Under the pieces are notes generated by a model. That model had not been told where the DNA came from. It searched no databases and saw nothing but the letters and a program-made list of their open reading frames with translations. Positions 18,110 through 26,252 of a stretch of DNA of 64,000 nucleotides are shown here, piece after piece. Each line of letters starts with the position of its first letter. The first letter of the stretch is position 1. Both the position numbers and the translations under genes were made by a program. Origin of the DNA: Cognataquiflexum rubidum (GTDB lineage Bacteria > Bacteroidota > Bacteroidia > Cytophagales > Cyclobacteriaceae); assembly GCF_022538115.1 (NCBI RefSeq), contig NZ_JAKZAL010000011.1:62001-126000 (forward strand), given 5' to 3'.

Positions 18110-18168
18110 AACTCGGATTGAAAATCCATTGTAGTGGCTATGGACTATCGAAAGTGGTCTATGACTGA
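18110..18168. repeat. Interspersed intergenic repeat, copy 1
   Basis: A 59-base stretch containing GGCTATGGACTATCGAAAGT. It closely resembles 44554-44613 (GGCTATGGACTACCGACTGT), both preceded by a CGGATTGAA segment. Copy 1 abuts the stop codon of the outer-membrane protein gene. Confidence 0.6.
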
Positions 18169-18777
18169 TTACAATTTGAATCCCAACCTGTAGTTGACCA
18201 TGAGGTAGTATGGCCAATATCCGTCAAAAGAGGACATACTCACCCCGATCGTATTTCTCCTGTTTGGATTTGCCGGTTGCCAATCAAACGTCACTTGGGA
18301 CACATACCCCAATCTCCTATGTCTTTCAACCATAAATCCTGCACTTTCCTGTACCCGTGGTTCGCTATCGCTAAGTTGGTAACCGCGGTGGATTACCTCT
18401 CCTCCTAACTGGTATGATGGACCAAATGCCAAGCCTAACCTAAAATCCTTTTTGGTGCGGATGATGTCATATTGAAATCTTACATCAGTAAAAATTCCTG
18501 AAACAAATTGTTCCCTGTCTTCGGGAAAAGTATAGTTAAAATCAGAATTGATGATGGATTGGTAATAAGTAAGGCTTGGATTGATCGAAAATCTATCAAG
18601 GACTTTAAAGCTCAGTTCGTTGATGACATTAAAACCATACATCCCTACATTTCCTTCCACGAGCACCCCTGTGCCTATCCTGTATGTCATGTTGCTGCTC
18701 TTTTCTTCTAATTGCTGCGCAAATGAAGTGGCCGAAATCAAAAGCAAGATGAAAATGGTTGAGGTGATTTTTTTCAT
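18169..18777 (-). CDS. Outer-membrane beta-barrel-like protein
   Basis: A 202-residue exported protein with a signal peptide cleaved after SFAQ (about residue 21). The mature part alternates hydrophobic and polar residues in about eight strands (YRIGTGVLVEGNVGMYGFNV, RFSINPSLTYYQ, DFRLGLAFGPSYQLG) and ends YYLMVNYRLGFKL, a typical C-terminal barrel strand. No specific family is recognised; a small OmpW/OmpA-like eight-stranded barrel is the best description. Two palindromes that could be operators lie about 180-220 bases upstream. Confidence 0.65.
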   Translation of the reverse strand: MKKITSTIFILLLISATSFAQQLEEKSSNMTYRIGTGVLVEGNVGMYGFNVINELSFKVLDRFSINPSLTYYQSIINSDFNYTFPEDREQFVSGIFTDVRFQYDIIRTKKDFRLGLAFGPSYQLGGEVIHRGYQLSDSEPRVQESAGFMVERHRRLGYVSQVTFDWQPANPNRRNTIGVSMSSFDGYWPYYLMVNYRLGFKL

Positions 18778-18953
18778 TGTGATTTAATTGTGAGCGGCAA
18801 AACTATAATAAAAATACTTCTGATCAACTTGGTTTTTCTTTTTATTGCTCAAAAAAACTCTTTTCAGAAATAATCCCTTTTTAGCATGATTTCCCGCTTT
18901 CTGTTTTTTTCATTGACAATTTCCCACACGAGCTTGACAGCACTTGATTATTT

Positions 18954-18996
18954 TGTTTACATTATAAACACATAAATGTTTATTAAATAAACATTT
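18954..18996. promoter_or_regulatory. Paired palindromes, possible operators
   Basis: Two adjacent inverted repeats share the half-site TGTTTA: TGTTTA-N5-TAAACA (18954-18970), then AAATGTTTATT-A-AATAAACATTT (18974-18996), the latter with 11-bp perfect arms. They lie about 180-220 bases upstream of the barrel gene (minus strand) and 330 bases before the dnaE-like gene. They have no T-tract, so a protein-binding site is more likely than a terminator. Confidence 0.45.
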
Positions 18997-19029
18997 TGAA
19001 AAACTGCCATTGACTTATCTGTCGGTTTC

Positions 19030-19102
19030 GTCACCCTGAGTGTAGCGAAGGGTCTCACAAACATTGTACGAGATCCTTCAGTCGTGCCTCCTTCAGGATG
19101 AC
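19030..19102. repeat. GTCACCCTGA...TCAGGATGAC inverted repeat
   Basis: A 73-base imperfect inverted repeat: CACCCTGAGTGTAGCGAAGG at the left and CCTTCAGGATGAC at the right, with GGTCTC and GAGATCC inside. This type of intergenic inverted repeat is seen in many Bacteroidota and other genomes. No gene is present; it could form a long hairpin. Confidence 0.6.
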
Positions 19103-19200
19103 GCACACCAATCGTCATTGCCTTTCTGTAAATGCCAATTTTAACGACTCAGGATGTGAAAGACGCTAAAAAAATAGAATAATGGATGGTTGCTAAAGCC

Positions 19201-19300
19201 TATATCGCCGAAGGCATATATCCACCTATATCGCTTTAGCCTATATCATTTCATATCGCTTCAGCTTATATCATTTAGTATCGCCGAAGGCATATATCAA
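19201..19300. repeat. Four tandem mini-hairpins before dnaE-like gene
   Basis: Four related units of about 21 bases start at 19201, 19227, 19252 and 19279, a spacing of 25-27 bases. Each has a TATATC-type arm, a GC or GCC stem and a 3-4 base loop (GCCGAAGGC, GCTTTAGC, GCTTCAGC, GCCGAAGGC), then a TATATC arm. The stem pairs vary together between units. The array ends about 27 bases before the dnaE-like start. Confidence 0.6.
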
Positions 19301-19326
19301 CCAATATCAATAAGTATCCTTTAAAT

Positions 19327-22275
19327 ATGTATATCAACTGCCATTCCTTTTACAGCTTCAAATACGGGACGATGTCCGTGGAAGCACTGATCGCTGAAGC
19401 GAAAGGCAAAAAACTCGACTCCCTCGCCCTCACCGACATCAACTCCACCGCCGGCGTGTTTCCCTTTATCCGTGAAGCACAGAAAAAAGGCATCCATCCC
19501 GTCATCGGCATCGACTTCCGCAACGGTGTGAAGCAACAATACATCGGCCTTGCCAAAAACCAAGAAGGCTTCTTCGAACTCAACAAACACCTCTCCCACC
19601 ACCGCATCAAAGGCATTCCCTTTGAAGCAAAGGCTCCCGCGTTTGAGCATAGTTTTATAGTATATCCTTTGCCTGCGAAGTTTTTTGCCCTGCGGGAAAA
19701 TGAATTTGTCGGAATCCATCCCTACCAACTCAACAAGATCGTGAAGTCGCCATGGTTTAGGTACAAGGACAAACTCGTCCTGCTACAGCCGGCGACATTT
19801 AGCTCCAAGTTGGAATTCAACGCCCACCGCCTCCTCCGGGCGATCGACGGCAATACCTTGCTCAGCAAGCTGGAAACCGAAGAACAGGGCGAAATCTGCG
19901 ACATGCTCTACAGCTATGCCGATATGGTCGCCCGCTGTGAAGGCCACAGCTACCTGCTGTACAATGCACAGAAACTGCTCGAAGCCTGTCAGTTTTCCTT
20001 TTACTTCCAAGCTGTCAAAAACAGAAGGGACATCCTCGGTTCAGACTGGGAAGACTACGACTACCTCAGGCAGGAAACATTCAAAGGTGCCCTCATGCGC
20101 TATGCGGACCTGACTGCCGAGATCAGCAAGCGGATCGAAAAAGAACTTGAACTCATCCAGCAAAAGGGATTTGTCTCCTACTTTCTGATCAATTATGACA
20201 TCGTCAACTTTGCCCACGGCAAAGGCTATTACCATGTCGGACGGGGCAGCGGTGCCAACAGCATCGTCGCTTACTGTCTCTACATCACCGATGTGGACCC
20301 GATCGAGTTGGACCTGTACTTCGAGAGATTCATCAACCTGTACCGCGAAAACCCACCCGATTTTGACATCGACTTCAGTTGGACAGACCGGGACGAGGTG
20401 ACGGCGTACATTTTTGAGAAGTACAACAAAGGAAACCAAGAGCATGTCGCCTTGCTCGGTTCATACAGTACATTTCAATCCAACTCCATGCTGCGCGAAC
20501 TTGGAAAAGTCTTTGGTCTGCCCAAAACAGAAATCGAATCCCTGATCTACTATGCCGGCAAGCCTGACTATGTGCCTGACCAATACGGGAAGCTGATTAT
20601 CAAATACAGTCAGGTCCTCCACGGCATGCCTTCCCACCTGACGATCCATGCCTGCGGAATCTTGATTTCCCACAAACCGATACATTATTACACCGCAACA
20701 GATATGCCGCCAAAGGGATTTCCCCTAGCCCATATTGACATGCATGTGGCTGAGGACATCGGACTGTATAAGTTTGACATCCTCAGTCAGCGTGGTCTCG
20801 GACATATCAAGAGTGCCATCCAAATCATCGAACAAAATCAGGGCGTCAAGGTCGACATCCGTCAGGTTGAAAAATTCAAAAAAGACCCTAAAATCAAGGA
20901 ACACCTCCGGGACGGACATACCATCGGGGCATTTTATGTCGAGTCACCCGCCATGCGCATGCTACTCGCCAAGATGAAAGCCGACGAATACCTTGAGCTC
21001 GTGGCTGCCAGTTCCATCATCCGTCCGGGGGTGGCACGGTCGGGTATGATGCGGGAATATATCCTGCGGCATGTGGACCCCGAGCGCCGCAAAACCGCTC
21101 ATCCGGTAATGATGGAGATCATGCCCGAAACCTACGGCATCATGGTCTATCAGGAAGATGTGATCAAGGTAGCACACTACTTTGCGGAGCTTTCTCTCTC
21201 AGAGGCAGATGTGCTGCGTCGCGGCATGAGTGGCAAATCCCGCTCTAAGGAAGAATTCAAGCGGGTACAAGACCAGTTCTTTATCAACTGCGAAAAGCTT
21301 GGCCGTGACCCCAAAATCACAGCAGAGGTTTGGTATCAGATCGAGAGTTTTGCTGGATATTCTTTTGCCAAAGGACACTCGGCCTCCTTTGCAGTGGAAA
21401 GCTATCAGAGCCTGTACCTCAAGGCTTACTTTCCGTTGGAGTTTATGGTTGGGGTGATCAACAACTTCGGGGGATTTTACCATACGGAGTTTTATGTCCA
21501 CGAGCTCCGTATGAACGGCGCCGACATACAGGCACCCCACATCAACGAGAGCGACTACCTGACTAATATCAAAGGCAAGACTGTCTATCTGGGATTTATC
21601 CACCTGAAGTTTCTCGAAAAGGCATCTGTAGAAAAAATCCTACGGGAAAGAGCCGTCAACGGACCCTATCTGGGATTGTCCGATTTTATCGCAAGGGTGG
21701 AAATCAGCCTGGAGCAGGCGCTGATCCTGATCCGTATTGCCTGCTTCAGGTTTACAGGCAAGAGCAAACAGGAACTGCTTTGGGAGGCGCATTTTATCCT
21801 GAACAAAAGAAAAACCGTAGCTGTCGGCAACGAACTGTTCAAAAAATCAGGTTTCCGTGAACTGCAGGTTCCCGAACTCGAAGCTGCCGACATCCGGCAA
21901 GAGATCGTCGATCAGATAGAAATCCTGGAATTTCCGCTGGATTCTCCCTTTCTGCTGGTCAAAGACCAGTCTGTGGTGAGCATCAAGGCAAAGGATATGA
22001 AACTGCATCTGGGCAAAACGGTACAGGTCATCGGCTACCTTGTCACCATCAAATACACAAGGACAGTCAAGGGTGAGGTGATGAACTTTGGCACCTTTGT
22101 CGATCGGGACGGAGACTGGATCGACACGGTTCATTTTCCTCCTGTGGTCAAAAAACATCCCTTCAAGGGCCGCGGCATCTACCTGATCAAAGGCAAAGTC
22201 ACGCAGGAATTTGACTTCTACAGCATCGAAGTCAGCAGCTGCGAAAGGATGGAATACTGGAATGCAGGTGATTAA
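19327..22275 (+). CDS. DNA polymerase III alpha subunit, short second copy (DnaE2/ImuC-like)
   Basis: A 982-residue C-family DNA polymerase, shorter than replicative DnaE (about 1150-1250). Residues 1-200 form a PHP domain whose metal ligands look degraded: HSFYS is kept, but the usual TDH motif is TDI. The palm holds VGRGSGANS and PDFDIDF (about 337-343) with catalytic aspartates. The fingers follow, then a HhH region and a C-terminal OB fold (about 880-970). Short DnaE paralogues of this kind act in error-prone, damage-induced synthesis, usually with ImuB. No imuB or imuA is adjacent. The 3' end recurs as two truncated fragments at 24355 and 28487. Confidence 0.88.
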   Translation: MYINCHSFYSFKYGTMSVEALIAEAKGKKLDSLALTDINSTAGVFPFIREAQKKGIHPVIGIDFRNGVKQQYIGLAKNQEGFFELNKHLSHHRIKGIPFEAKAPAFEHSFIVYPLPAKFFALRENEFVGIHPYQLNKIVKSPWFRYKDKLVLLQPATFSSKLEFNAHRLLRAIDGNTLLSKLETEEQGEICDMLYSYADMVARCEGHSYLLYNAQKLLEACQFSFYFQAVKNRRDILGSDWEDYDYLRQETFKGALMRYADLTAEISKRIEKELELIQQKGFVSYFLINYDIVNFAHGKGYYHVGRGSGANSIVAYCLYITDVDPIELDLYFERFINLYRENPPDFDIDFSWTDRDEVTAYIFEKYNKGNQEHVALLGSYSTFQSNSMLRELGKVFGLPKTEIESLIYYAGKPDYVPDQYGKLIIKYSQVLHGMPSHLTIHACGILISHKPIHYYTATDMPPKGFPLAHIDMHVAEDIGLYKFDILSQRGLGHIKSAIQIIEQNQGVKVDIRQVEKFKKDPKIKEHLRDGHTIGAFYVESPAMRMLLAKMKADEYLELVAASSIIRPGVARSGMMREYILRHVDPERRKTAHPVMMEIMPETYGIMVYQEDVIKVAHYFAELSLSEADVLRRGMSGKSRSKEEFKRVQDQFFINCEKLGRDPKITAEVWYQIESFAGYSFAKGHSASFAVESYQSLYLKAYFPLEFMVGVINNFGGFYHTEFYVHELRMNGADIQAPHINESDYLTNIKGKTVYLGFIHLKFLEKASVEKILRERAVNGPYLGLSDFIARVEISLEQALILIRIACFRFTGKSKQELLWEAHFILNKRKTVAVGNELFKKSGFRELQVPELEAADIRQEIVDQIEILEFPLDSPFLLVKDQSVVSIKAKDMKLHLGKTVQVIGYLVTIKYTRTVKGEVMNFGTFVDRDGDWIDTVHFPPVVKKHPFKGRGIYLIKGKVTQEFDFYSIEVSSCERMEYWNAGD

Positions 22276-22306
22276 ACCTTTGAGGTATTTTTAACCTCGA
22301 AGGTTT
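22274..22306 (+). terminator. Hairpin at dnaE-like 3' end
   Basis: AAACCTTTGAGGT and AACCTCGAAGGTTT pair around ATTTTT, overlapping the stop codon. No T-run follows. The same hairpin is preserved after both truncated dnaE fragments (24423 and 28606), so it moved as part of that unit. Confidence 0.65.
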
Positions 22307-22361
22307 ATAACCATTCTCCTGAAGCATGCTCTTTGATGGAAATGGTCATTCCGCAAAAAAG

Positions 22362-22390
22362 AAGAAGGCCTAATTGAATCAGGCCTTCTT
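22362..22390 (-). terminator. Intrinsic terminator of the small membrane-protein gene
   Basis: AAGAAGGCCT and AGGCCTTCTT form a perfect 10-bp stem. On the minus strand it is followed by CTTTTTTG. It lies 34 bases past the stop of the gene at 22424. A homologous hairpin follows the paralogue at 29451. Confidence 0.85.
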
Positions 22391-22423
22391 GGTATTGGAA
22401 CTTCTAGTGGAATATCATCAATT

Positions 22424-22822
22424 TTAGAAGTTAATGTAAATAGTACAGCTAAACATCATAATCAGGAAATTGAGTAGAATCAATTCCTTTTTCTTTTTGT
22501 ACCGACTGCATAGAATAATGATAGCAATGAATAGAATGGTACAGAAAGTAAGCAATTCATACCTATTGACTTTGAGGAAAAGCAAAGCAATTTGGAGTGA
22601 CAACTGTATGGTCATCCCCCAATAGATGAAAAGGTCTATCTTATCTGTTCCATTTTTTTCGAAAAACCCCATGACAGTTTTAAAACCAAAAAACAACATG
22701 TATAAAGTAATCCCCATTGCTATAGGCATCAGTGAGATTTTACCAATGCTAAATAAAATGGCTGCACCCAATGAAAATATCAAATAGGTCAGGGTAATCT
22801 GTTTTGAGTAAGTTAAGCTCAT
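22424..22822 (-). CDS. Small four-helix membrane protein, paralogue A
   Basis: A 132-residue hydrophobic protein from the ATG at 22822 (MSLTYSKQITLTYLI). A longer reading to 22903 would overlap the upstream gene. Four membrane segments are seen at about residues 9-28, 33-50, 63-82 and 88-105, plus a terminal hydrophobic stretch ending CTIYINF. It is clearly paralogous to the protein at 29451: the same start MSLxYSK, the same GKIS-MPI-GIT segment and the same YINF end. No known family is recognised. The two copies bracket the accessory island. Confidence 0.7.
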   Translation of the reverse strand: MSLTYSKQITLTYLIFSLGAAILFSIGKISLMPIAMGITLYMLFFGFKTVMGFFEKNGTDKIDLFIYWGMTIQLSLQIALLFLKVNRYELLTFCTILFIAIIILCSRYKKKKELILLNFLIMMFSCTIYINF

Positions 22823-22862
22823 ATTAAATTTTAGTTTATGGGAATTCGATTTACTTTCTAAT

Positions 22863-23516
22863 TTAAGGAGCCGGTTCAACAGACGCATATAAGCATTCTG
22901 CATTCCAAACTAGCATATCATATGGCATATTAAAAATCGTCCATGCAATCCCTAAATAAGTTGATGTTGATCCAAATGCAGATATTATCTTCGCTTCCAT
23001 ACATCCATTCCAACGACATTCATAATCACATTGAATTCGATCAGATTCGGAATTTAAACTCTTACTTTTTAATTCCGAGTAAAACCTTAACATTGCCAAT
23101 TCCTTCAAAATAAAATCCCTTTTTATTTTCGAAAGTTCAGAATCAATAATCTTCAATTCAATTGCATAAGCCAATTTATTAAAATTTTCGAATGATAATA
23201 AAGAATTCGCTGCTACTAGGGACATTGTCAATTCTCGAAATTCTTTATTGGCATTGACAAGCTCTTCAGGTAATTGATCGCTTTCTGATTTTCTTGAATA
23301 GTCATTTATATCAATTTGGTTTATTTTTTGTTCAAACTTTATTGTTACTTCGAAAGGATTGATTTTCTCCGGAACCACAAAATTATAAGCGTCGGGATTA
23401 TTTACTAATCCTAAAATTTCTTTGATTACATTTTGTTGGTCATTTTTTTCAAATGAATCCTCGTTAAAAGTACATGCGCTAAAAGCAAAGAATACAATCA
23501 TTTTTAATTTTTTCAT
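22863..23516 (-). CDS. Hypothetical AT-rich lipoprotein
   Basis: A 217-residue protein with a lipoprotein signal ending AFSAC (Cys15). The mature part is mostly helical and charged (EELVNANKEFRELTMSL, AYAIELKIIDSELSKIKRDFILKEL). It ends with a cysteine-containing tail (CDYECRWNGCMEAK). Base composition is markedly more AT-rich than the flanking core genes, in keeping with acquisition. No homologous family is recognised. It lies 40 bases upstream of membrane paralogue A on the same strand. Confidence 0.6.
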   Translation of the reverse strand: MKKLKMIVFFAFSACTFNEDSFEKNDQQNVIKEILGLVNNPDAYNFVVPEKINPFEVTIKFEQKINQIDINDYSRKSESDQLPEELVNANKEFRELTMSLVAANSLLSFENFNKLAYAIELKIIDSELSKIKRDFILKELAMLRFYSELKSKSLNSESDRIQCDYECRWNGCMEAKIISAFGSTSTYLGIAWTIFNMPYDMLVWNAECLYASVEPAP

Positions 23517-23550
23517 AATTTTTTGAGTTAGAGATAAACTAACTCCAAAG

Positions 23551-23569
23551 TATATATATATATATATAT
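23551..23569. repeat. TA dinucleotide microsatellite
   Basis: About nine and a half TA units, 34 bases upstream of the AT-rich lipoprotein start. It lies in that gene's promoter region, so length changes by slippage could alter its expression; this is inference. Confidence 0.8.
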
Positions 23570-23675
23570 CCTAATAATCAACGAAATTTTCTTCAGTAAA
23601 TTTTTTAAAAAAAATTTACAAGTAAAAAATAGAGGTCTTACAAACCCAAATTATCAATTCAAAGACCATCAAAAT

Positions 23676-23691
23676 GCAGTCTTCAGACTGC
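23676..23691. repeat. REP-like hairpin type I, left flank of the RAYT gene
   Basis: GCAGTC-TTCA-GACTGC, a perfect 6-bp stem with a tetraloop, one base from the RAYT stop codon. It is the inverse of the hairpin at 24303 on the other side, so the transposase gene is bracketed by oppositely oriented copies. Confidence 0.85.
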
Positions 23692-23692
23692 C

Positions 23693-24253
23693 TCAACCTT
23701 GCTCAATCAATATCACATCAATCAAAGTCTCCGGCAATCCCGCATAATTGGCTGCGCTGCTATACAAATAGTCTTCTTGGGAAAGGACAATTCCAGCTTC
23801 TACAGGATTTTGATGAATATAATGAAGGCACTTGCTGACTTTTTTATTGGTATTCAGCTCGATTGGGTGACTATGCTGTTGCCAGACTTGAAAGTGTGTA
23901 TTATTTGGGTTTGCTCTGCCAGCCTTTCCAAAATGCCAAAGCAAAAATTCTTTTCTGCTTTCTACCGAACTTGCTTTTATAGCCTCAAGGATCTTTACAG
24001 AAGTAAACTTTTTAATATCCCTCATTAATCCTTCGAGTGGTTGCTCTCCATTTCTGCCTAGAATCATGTGGACATGACTTGACATTATACAATAGGCACA
24101 TAGATCGAGGCCTTTGAATTCCTGACAATACCTAAGTGAATCCAAAAAGATATCTCTGTACTCCCTGCGGGTAAATAAATCAATCCACTCTATCACCGTG
24201 AAGGTTACAAAATAAAGTTTGTCCTGGTCTCTGATTTTAAATTTTCTACTCAT
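23693..24253 (-). CDS. REP-associated tyrosine transposase (RAYT, Y1/HUH family)
   Basis: A 186-residue Y1 (IS200-like) transposase starting at the ATG at 24253. The HUH motif is HVH (about residues 60-62) in the context YCIMSSHVHMIL. The YIHQNPVEAG segment (about 145-154) contains the conserved tyrosine followed by the NPV motif typical of Bacteroidota RAYTs. RAYTs bind and nick single-stranded REP hairpins and are usually single-copy and domesticated. Type I hairpins flank the gene on both sides, and the type II hairpin recurs six times within 5 kb. The reading frame is intact. Confidence 0.9.
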   Translation of the reverse strand: MSRKFKIRDQDKLYFVTFTVIEWIDLFTRREYRDIFLDSLRYCQEFKGLDLCAYCIMSSHVHMILGRNGEQPLEGLMRDIKKFTSVKILEAIKASSVESRKEFLLWHFGKAGRANPNNTHFQVWQQHSHPIELNTNKKVSKCLHYIHQNPVEAGIVLSQEDYLYSSAANYAGLPETLIDVILIEQG

Positions 24254-24302
24254 CAAAAAAAGATTATTAACTGCAGTAATTTAGTTGATTTTTTTAAAAA
24301 AA

Positions 24303-24350
24303 GCAGTCTGAAGACTGTATTGACATAGTCCAAGTCAGAAGACTTGAACC
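24303..24350. repeat. REP-like hairpin pair (type I + type II)
   Basis: GCAGTC-TGAA-GACTGT (24303-24318) is followed by TATTGACATAG and then the type II hairpin (24327-24350, CAAGTC-AGAA-GACTTG core with outer AGTCC/GAACC). This is the right flank of the RAYT gene. The same pair occurs at 26174-26221. Confidence 0.85.
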
Positions 24351-24354
24351 ATTG

Positions 24355-24423
24355 GAGTTTGACTTCTACAGCCTCGAAGTCAGCAGCTGTGAAAGGATGG
24401 AATACTGGAATGCGGGGGAATAA
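24355..24423 (+). pseudogene. Truncated 3' end of a dnaE-like gene, copy 1
   Basis: Twenty-two codons plus stop encode the last residues of a DnaE2-like protein (EFDFYSLEVSSCERMEYW then NAGE), nearly identical to the end of the gene at 19327. The fragment begins four bases after a REP type II hairpin. The dnaE terminator hairpin follows. It is not expressed as such. Confidence 0.9.
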
Positions 24424-24477
24424 ACCTTTGAGGTTTTTTAACCTCGAAGGTTTCTAAGAATTAAATAACAAGAATTT

Positions 24478-24576
24478 TCAAACCTTTTCAAACTTCTTCA
24501 ATTTTGGACTATTGCGGTTATATTCTTTTACAGCCAAGGCCATATCGTATTTATTCTGCATTCTGGTCCATAGATC
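24478..24576 (-). pseudogene. Truncated 3' end of a higA gene
   Basis: Thirty-two codons identical to the C-terminus of the HigA-like antitoxin at 28661 (DLWTRMQNKYDMALAVKEYN and onward to the stop). Homology ends abruptly at 24578. It belongs to a 225-base direct repeat (24354-24578 against 28537-28761). Confidence 0.9.
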
Positions 24577-24631
24577 AGACACGGAAACAAACCATCTATA
24601 CCTATGCTTTTAATAAAATAAATTTTTCATT

Positions 24632-25942
24632 ATGTTTAAAATACCAATCGCTGTTTATATGAAAACATACCAAAAAATAATTGTTGCAACTCTTTCCATT
24701 TTCATTTTCTCCTATCTAGTTTATAAATTTTTAATCATTGATTTCTTGTTTCCAGTTAATAATACCCTCGAAAAATTTATATCAAAAAATACAATTAAAA
24801 TTGAAAACATCGACCCAAATAATCTAAACAATTCCAATTTCGATCAAATTATCAGTGCTATCGGGGATTCTAAAATAGTATTTCTTGGAGAACAAGATCA
24901 TGGAGAAGCACCAGCATTTTTAGTAAAATCTAAACTTATAAAAATACTTCATGAAACAATGGGGTTTGATGTTATCATTTTTGAAAGTGATTTCTTTGGA
25001 CTTAATTTCGATCCAACTAAAACTGATTATATTTTAGGAAATCACACAGATTATCAGGAAAATATTTATTCAATTTGGTCAAATTGTCTTGAATGTCAAT
25101 ACCTTTTTGAATACATAAACAAAAGCAAAGAAAGTGAAAGTCCGATATTCGTTGCAGGTGCTGATACAAGACATCATGGATTAAACTCTAATAAGTTTTT
25201 GGTTCCTTCTTTTATCAATTATATGAGTTCAAATAATTTTTTTGAATCTAAAGATGAAGAAAAAACCATTGTAAGAGTACTGACTGAACTATTAGAAAAG
25301 GAGTATAATTCCCAAATAGACAAATCCGACAAAAACGATTTTTTAGTATTTTTAGAGAGAACAGAAGAAAAAATCGATGACTCTATTTTTTGGCATCAAG
25401 AAATAAGAAATCTTAGAGGTTTCTTTCATAACACTTTCAGCAATTCCAATAATGAAAGGGACATTCAAATGGCAGATAATTTACTTTGGTTGTTAAAACA
25501 TCCTTTTAAAGATAAAAAAGTAATTTTCTGGGGAAGCAACTCTCATATCTTCAAAAATTACTCCACAATCAATGATAAATATGCCGCAAACGCAAGTGAT
25601 CAAGATACTACAAATATGGGCTCAGAGATAGCAAAAGTGATGGAAGATGACCTTTTCATACTTGGATTCACCTCTTTTAAAGGAGAAGGAGGTAGACTTT
25701 ATCAAGAAGGGTATGATATTAAAAAACCTAACCCAAATCATTTTGAAGCTTTAATCCATAAATTAAACTTTGATTACGCCTTTATAGATTTTCAGAAAGG
25801 CCATGGTGAATTAGATGGTGTTGAAGAATTTTGGATGAAAACCTTAATACATCAACCCAAATATTTTGCTTGGCATAAAATGTTTGATGGTGTTTTTTAT
25901 ATAAAGGACTCTTACAGATGTGAAGAGACTCCAGCACTTTAA
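24632..25942 (+). CDS. Erythromycin-esterase-family protein, membrane-anchored
   Basis: A 436-residue protein with one N-terminal membrane segment (about residues 14-36) and an outward catalytic domain. The FLGEQDHGEAPAF motif (about 83-95) carries the Glu and catalytic His of the Ere superfamily. Later motifs IIFESDFFG, FVAGADTRHHG and IFWGSNSHI match its conserved blocks. Characterised members hydrolyse the macrolactone ring, but most homologues act on unknown esters, so macrolide resistance is not implied. The gene is AT-rich and lies in the island between REP hairpins. An ATG at 24659 is an alternative start; the A/T-rich leader favours 24632. Confidence 0.78.
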   Translation: MFKIPIAVYMKTYQKIIVATLSIFIFSYLVYKFLIIDFLFPVNNTLEKFISKNTIKIENIDPNNLNNSNFDQIISAIGDSKIVFLGEQDHGEAPAFLVKSKLIKILHETMGFDVIIFESDFFGLNFDPTKTDYILGNHTDYQENIYSIWSNCLECQYLFEYINKSKESESPIFVAGADTRHHGLNSNKFLVPSFINYMSSNNFFESKDEEKTIVRVLTELLEKEYNSQIDKSDKNDFLVFLERTEEKIDDSIFWHQEIRNLRGFFHNTFSNSNNERDIQMADNLLWLLKHPFKDKKVIFWGSNSHIFKNYSTINDKYAANASDQDTTNMGSEIAKVMEDDLFILGFTSFKGEGGRLYQEGYDIKKPNPNHFEALIHKLNFDYAFIDFQKGHGELDGVEEFWMKTLIHQPKYFAWHKMFDGVFYIKDSYRCEETPAL

Positions 25943-26044
25943 AAAATTCAATTCAAGCTATTTTCTATTAAATTATTTAAGGCTTTTTCACAGATTTTCT
26001 AAGAGCTTTCTTGCTTCGTCCCTAGAAAAAAAACAGGCTGACAT

Positions 26045-26068
26045 GGTCCAAGTCTGAAGACTTGAACC
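26045..26068. repeat. REP-like hairpin type II
   Basis: GGTCCAAGTC-TGAA-GACTTGAACC, a 10-bp stem with one mismatch. Same orientation as the other five type II copies; only a remnant of type I precedes it. Confidence 0.85.
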
Positions 26069-26075
26069 AATTTGC

Positions 26076-26132
26076 CTATCCCCTCAAAAAACTCCCCAAA
26101 TCCATCTGCTGAATCCCTTTAGATTTATTCCT
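26076..26132 (-). pseudogene. Gene-end remnant, short copy
   Basis: Reads RNKSKGIQQMDLGSFLRG-stop on the minus strand. It matches the end of a longer remnant at 28332-28439 (KGIQQMDLRSFLRKID-stop). It starts eight bases after a REP type II hairpin. The parent protein is not identified. Confidence 0.6.
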
Positions 26133-26173
26133 CTTATGATATTTATAGCTATTTCTGATTTTATACTTAAAAA

Positions 26174-26221
26174 GCAGTCTGAAGACTGTATTGACATGGT
26201 CCAAGTCTGAAGACTTGAACC
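26174..26221. repeat. REP-like hairpin pair (type I + type II)
   Basis: GCAGTC-TGAA-GACTGT (26174-26189), then TTGACAT, then GGTCCAAGTC-TGAA-GACTTGAACC (26198-26221). It has the same order and spacing as the pair at 24303 and lies 31 bases past the PIN toxin stop. Confidence 0.88.
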
Positions 26222-26252
26222 ATTTAGTCCACATGCGTTAGACGGGAGACAG

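Noticed and set aside
19201-19300. Possible CRISPR array
   Set aside because: The four units are short, imperfect and separated by only a few bases; there are no unique spacers or cas genes.
19350-22158. Long open frames on the opposite strand of the dnaE-like gene
   Set aside because: They arise from codon bias of the real gene and have no recognisable motifs or starts.
22823-22903. N-terminal extension of membrane paralogue A
   Set aside because: It overlaps the upstream gene, and the paralogue aligns from MSLxYSK.
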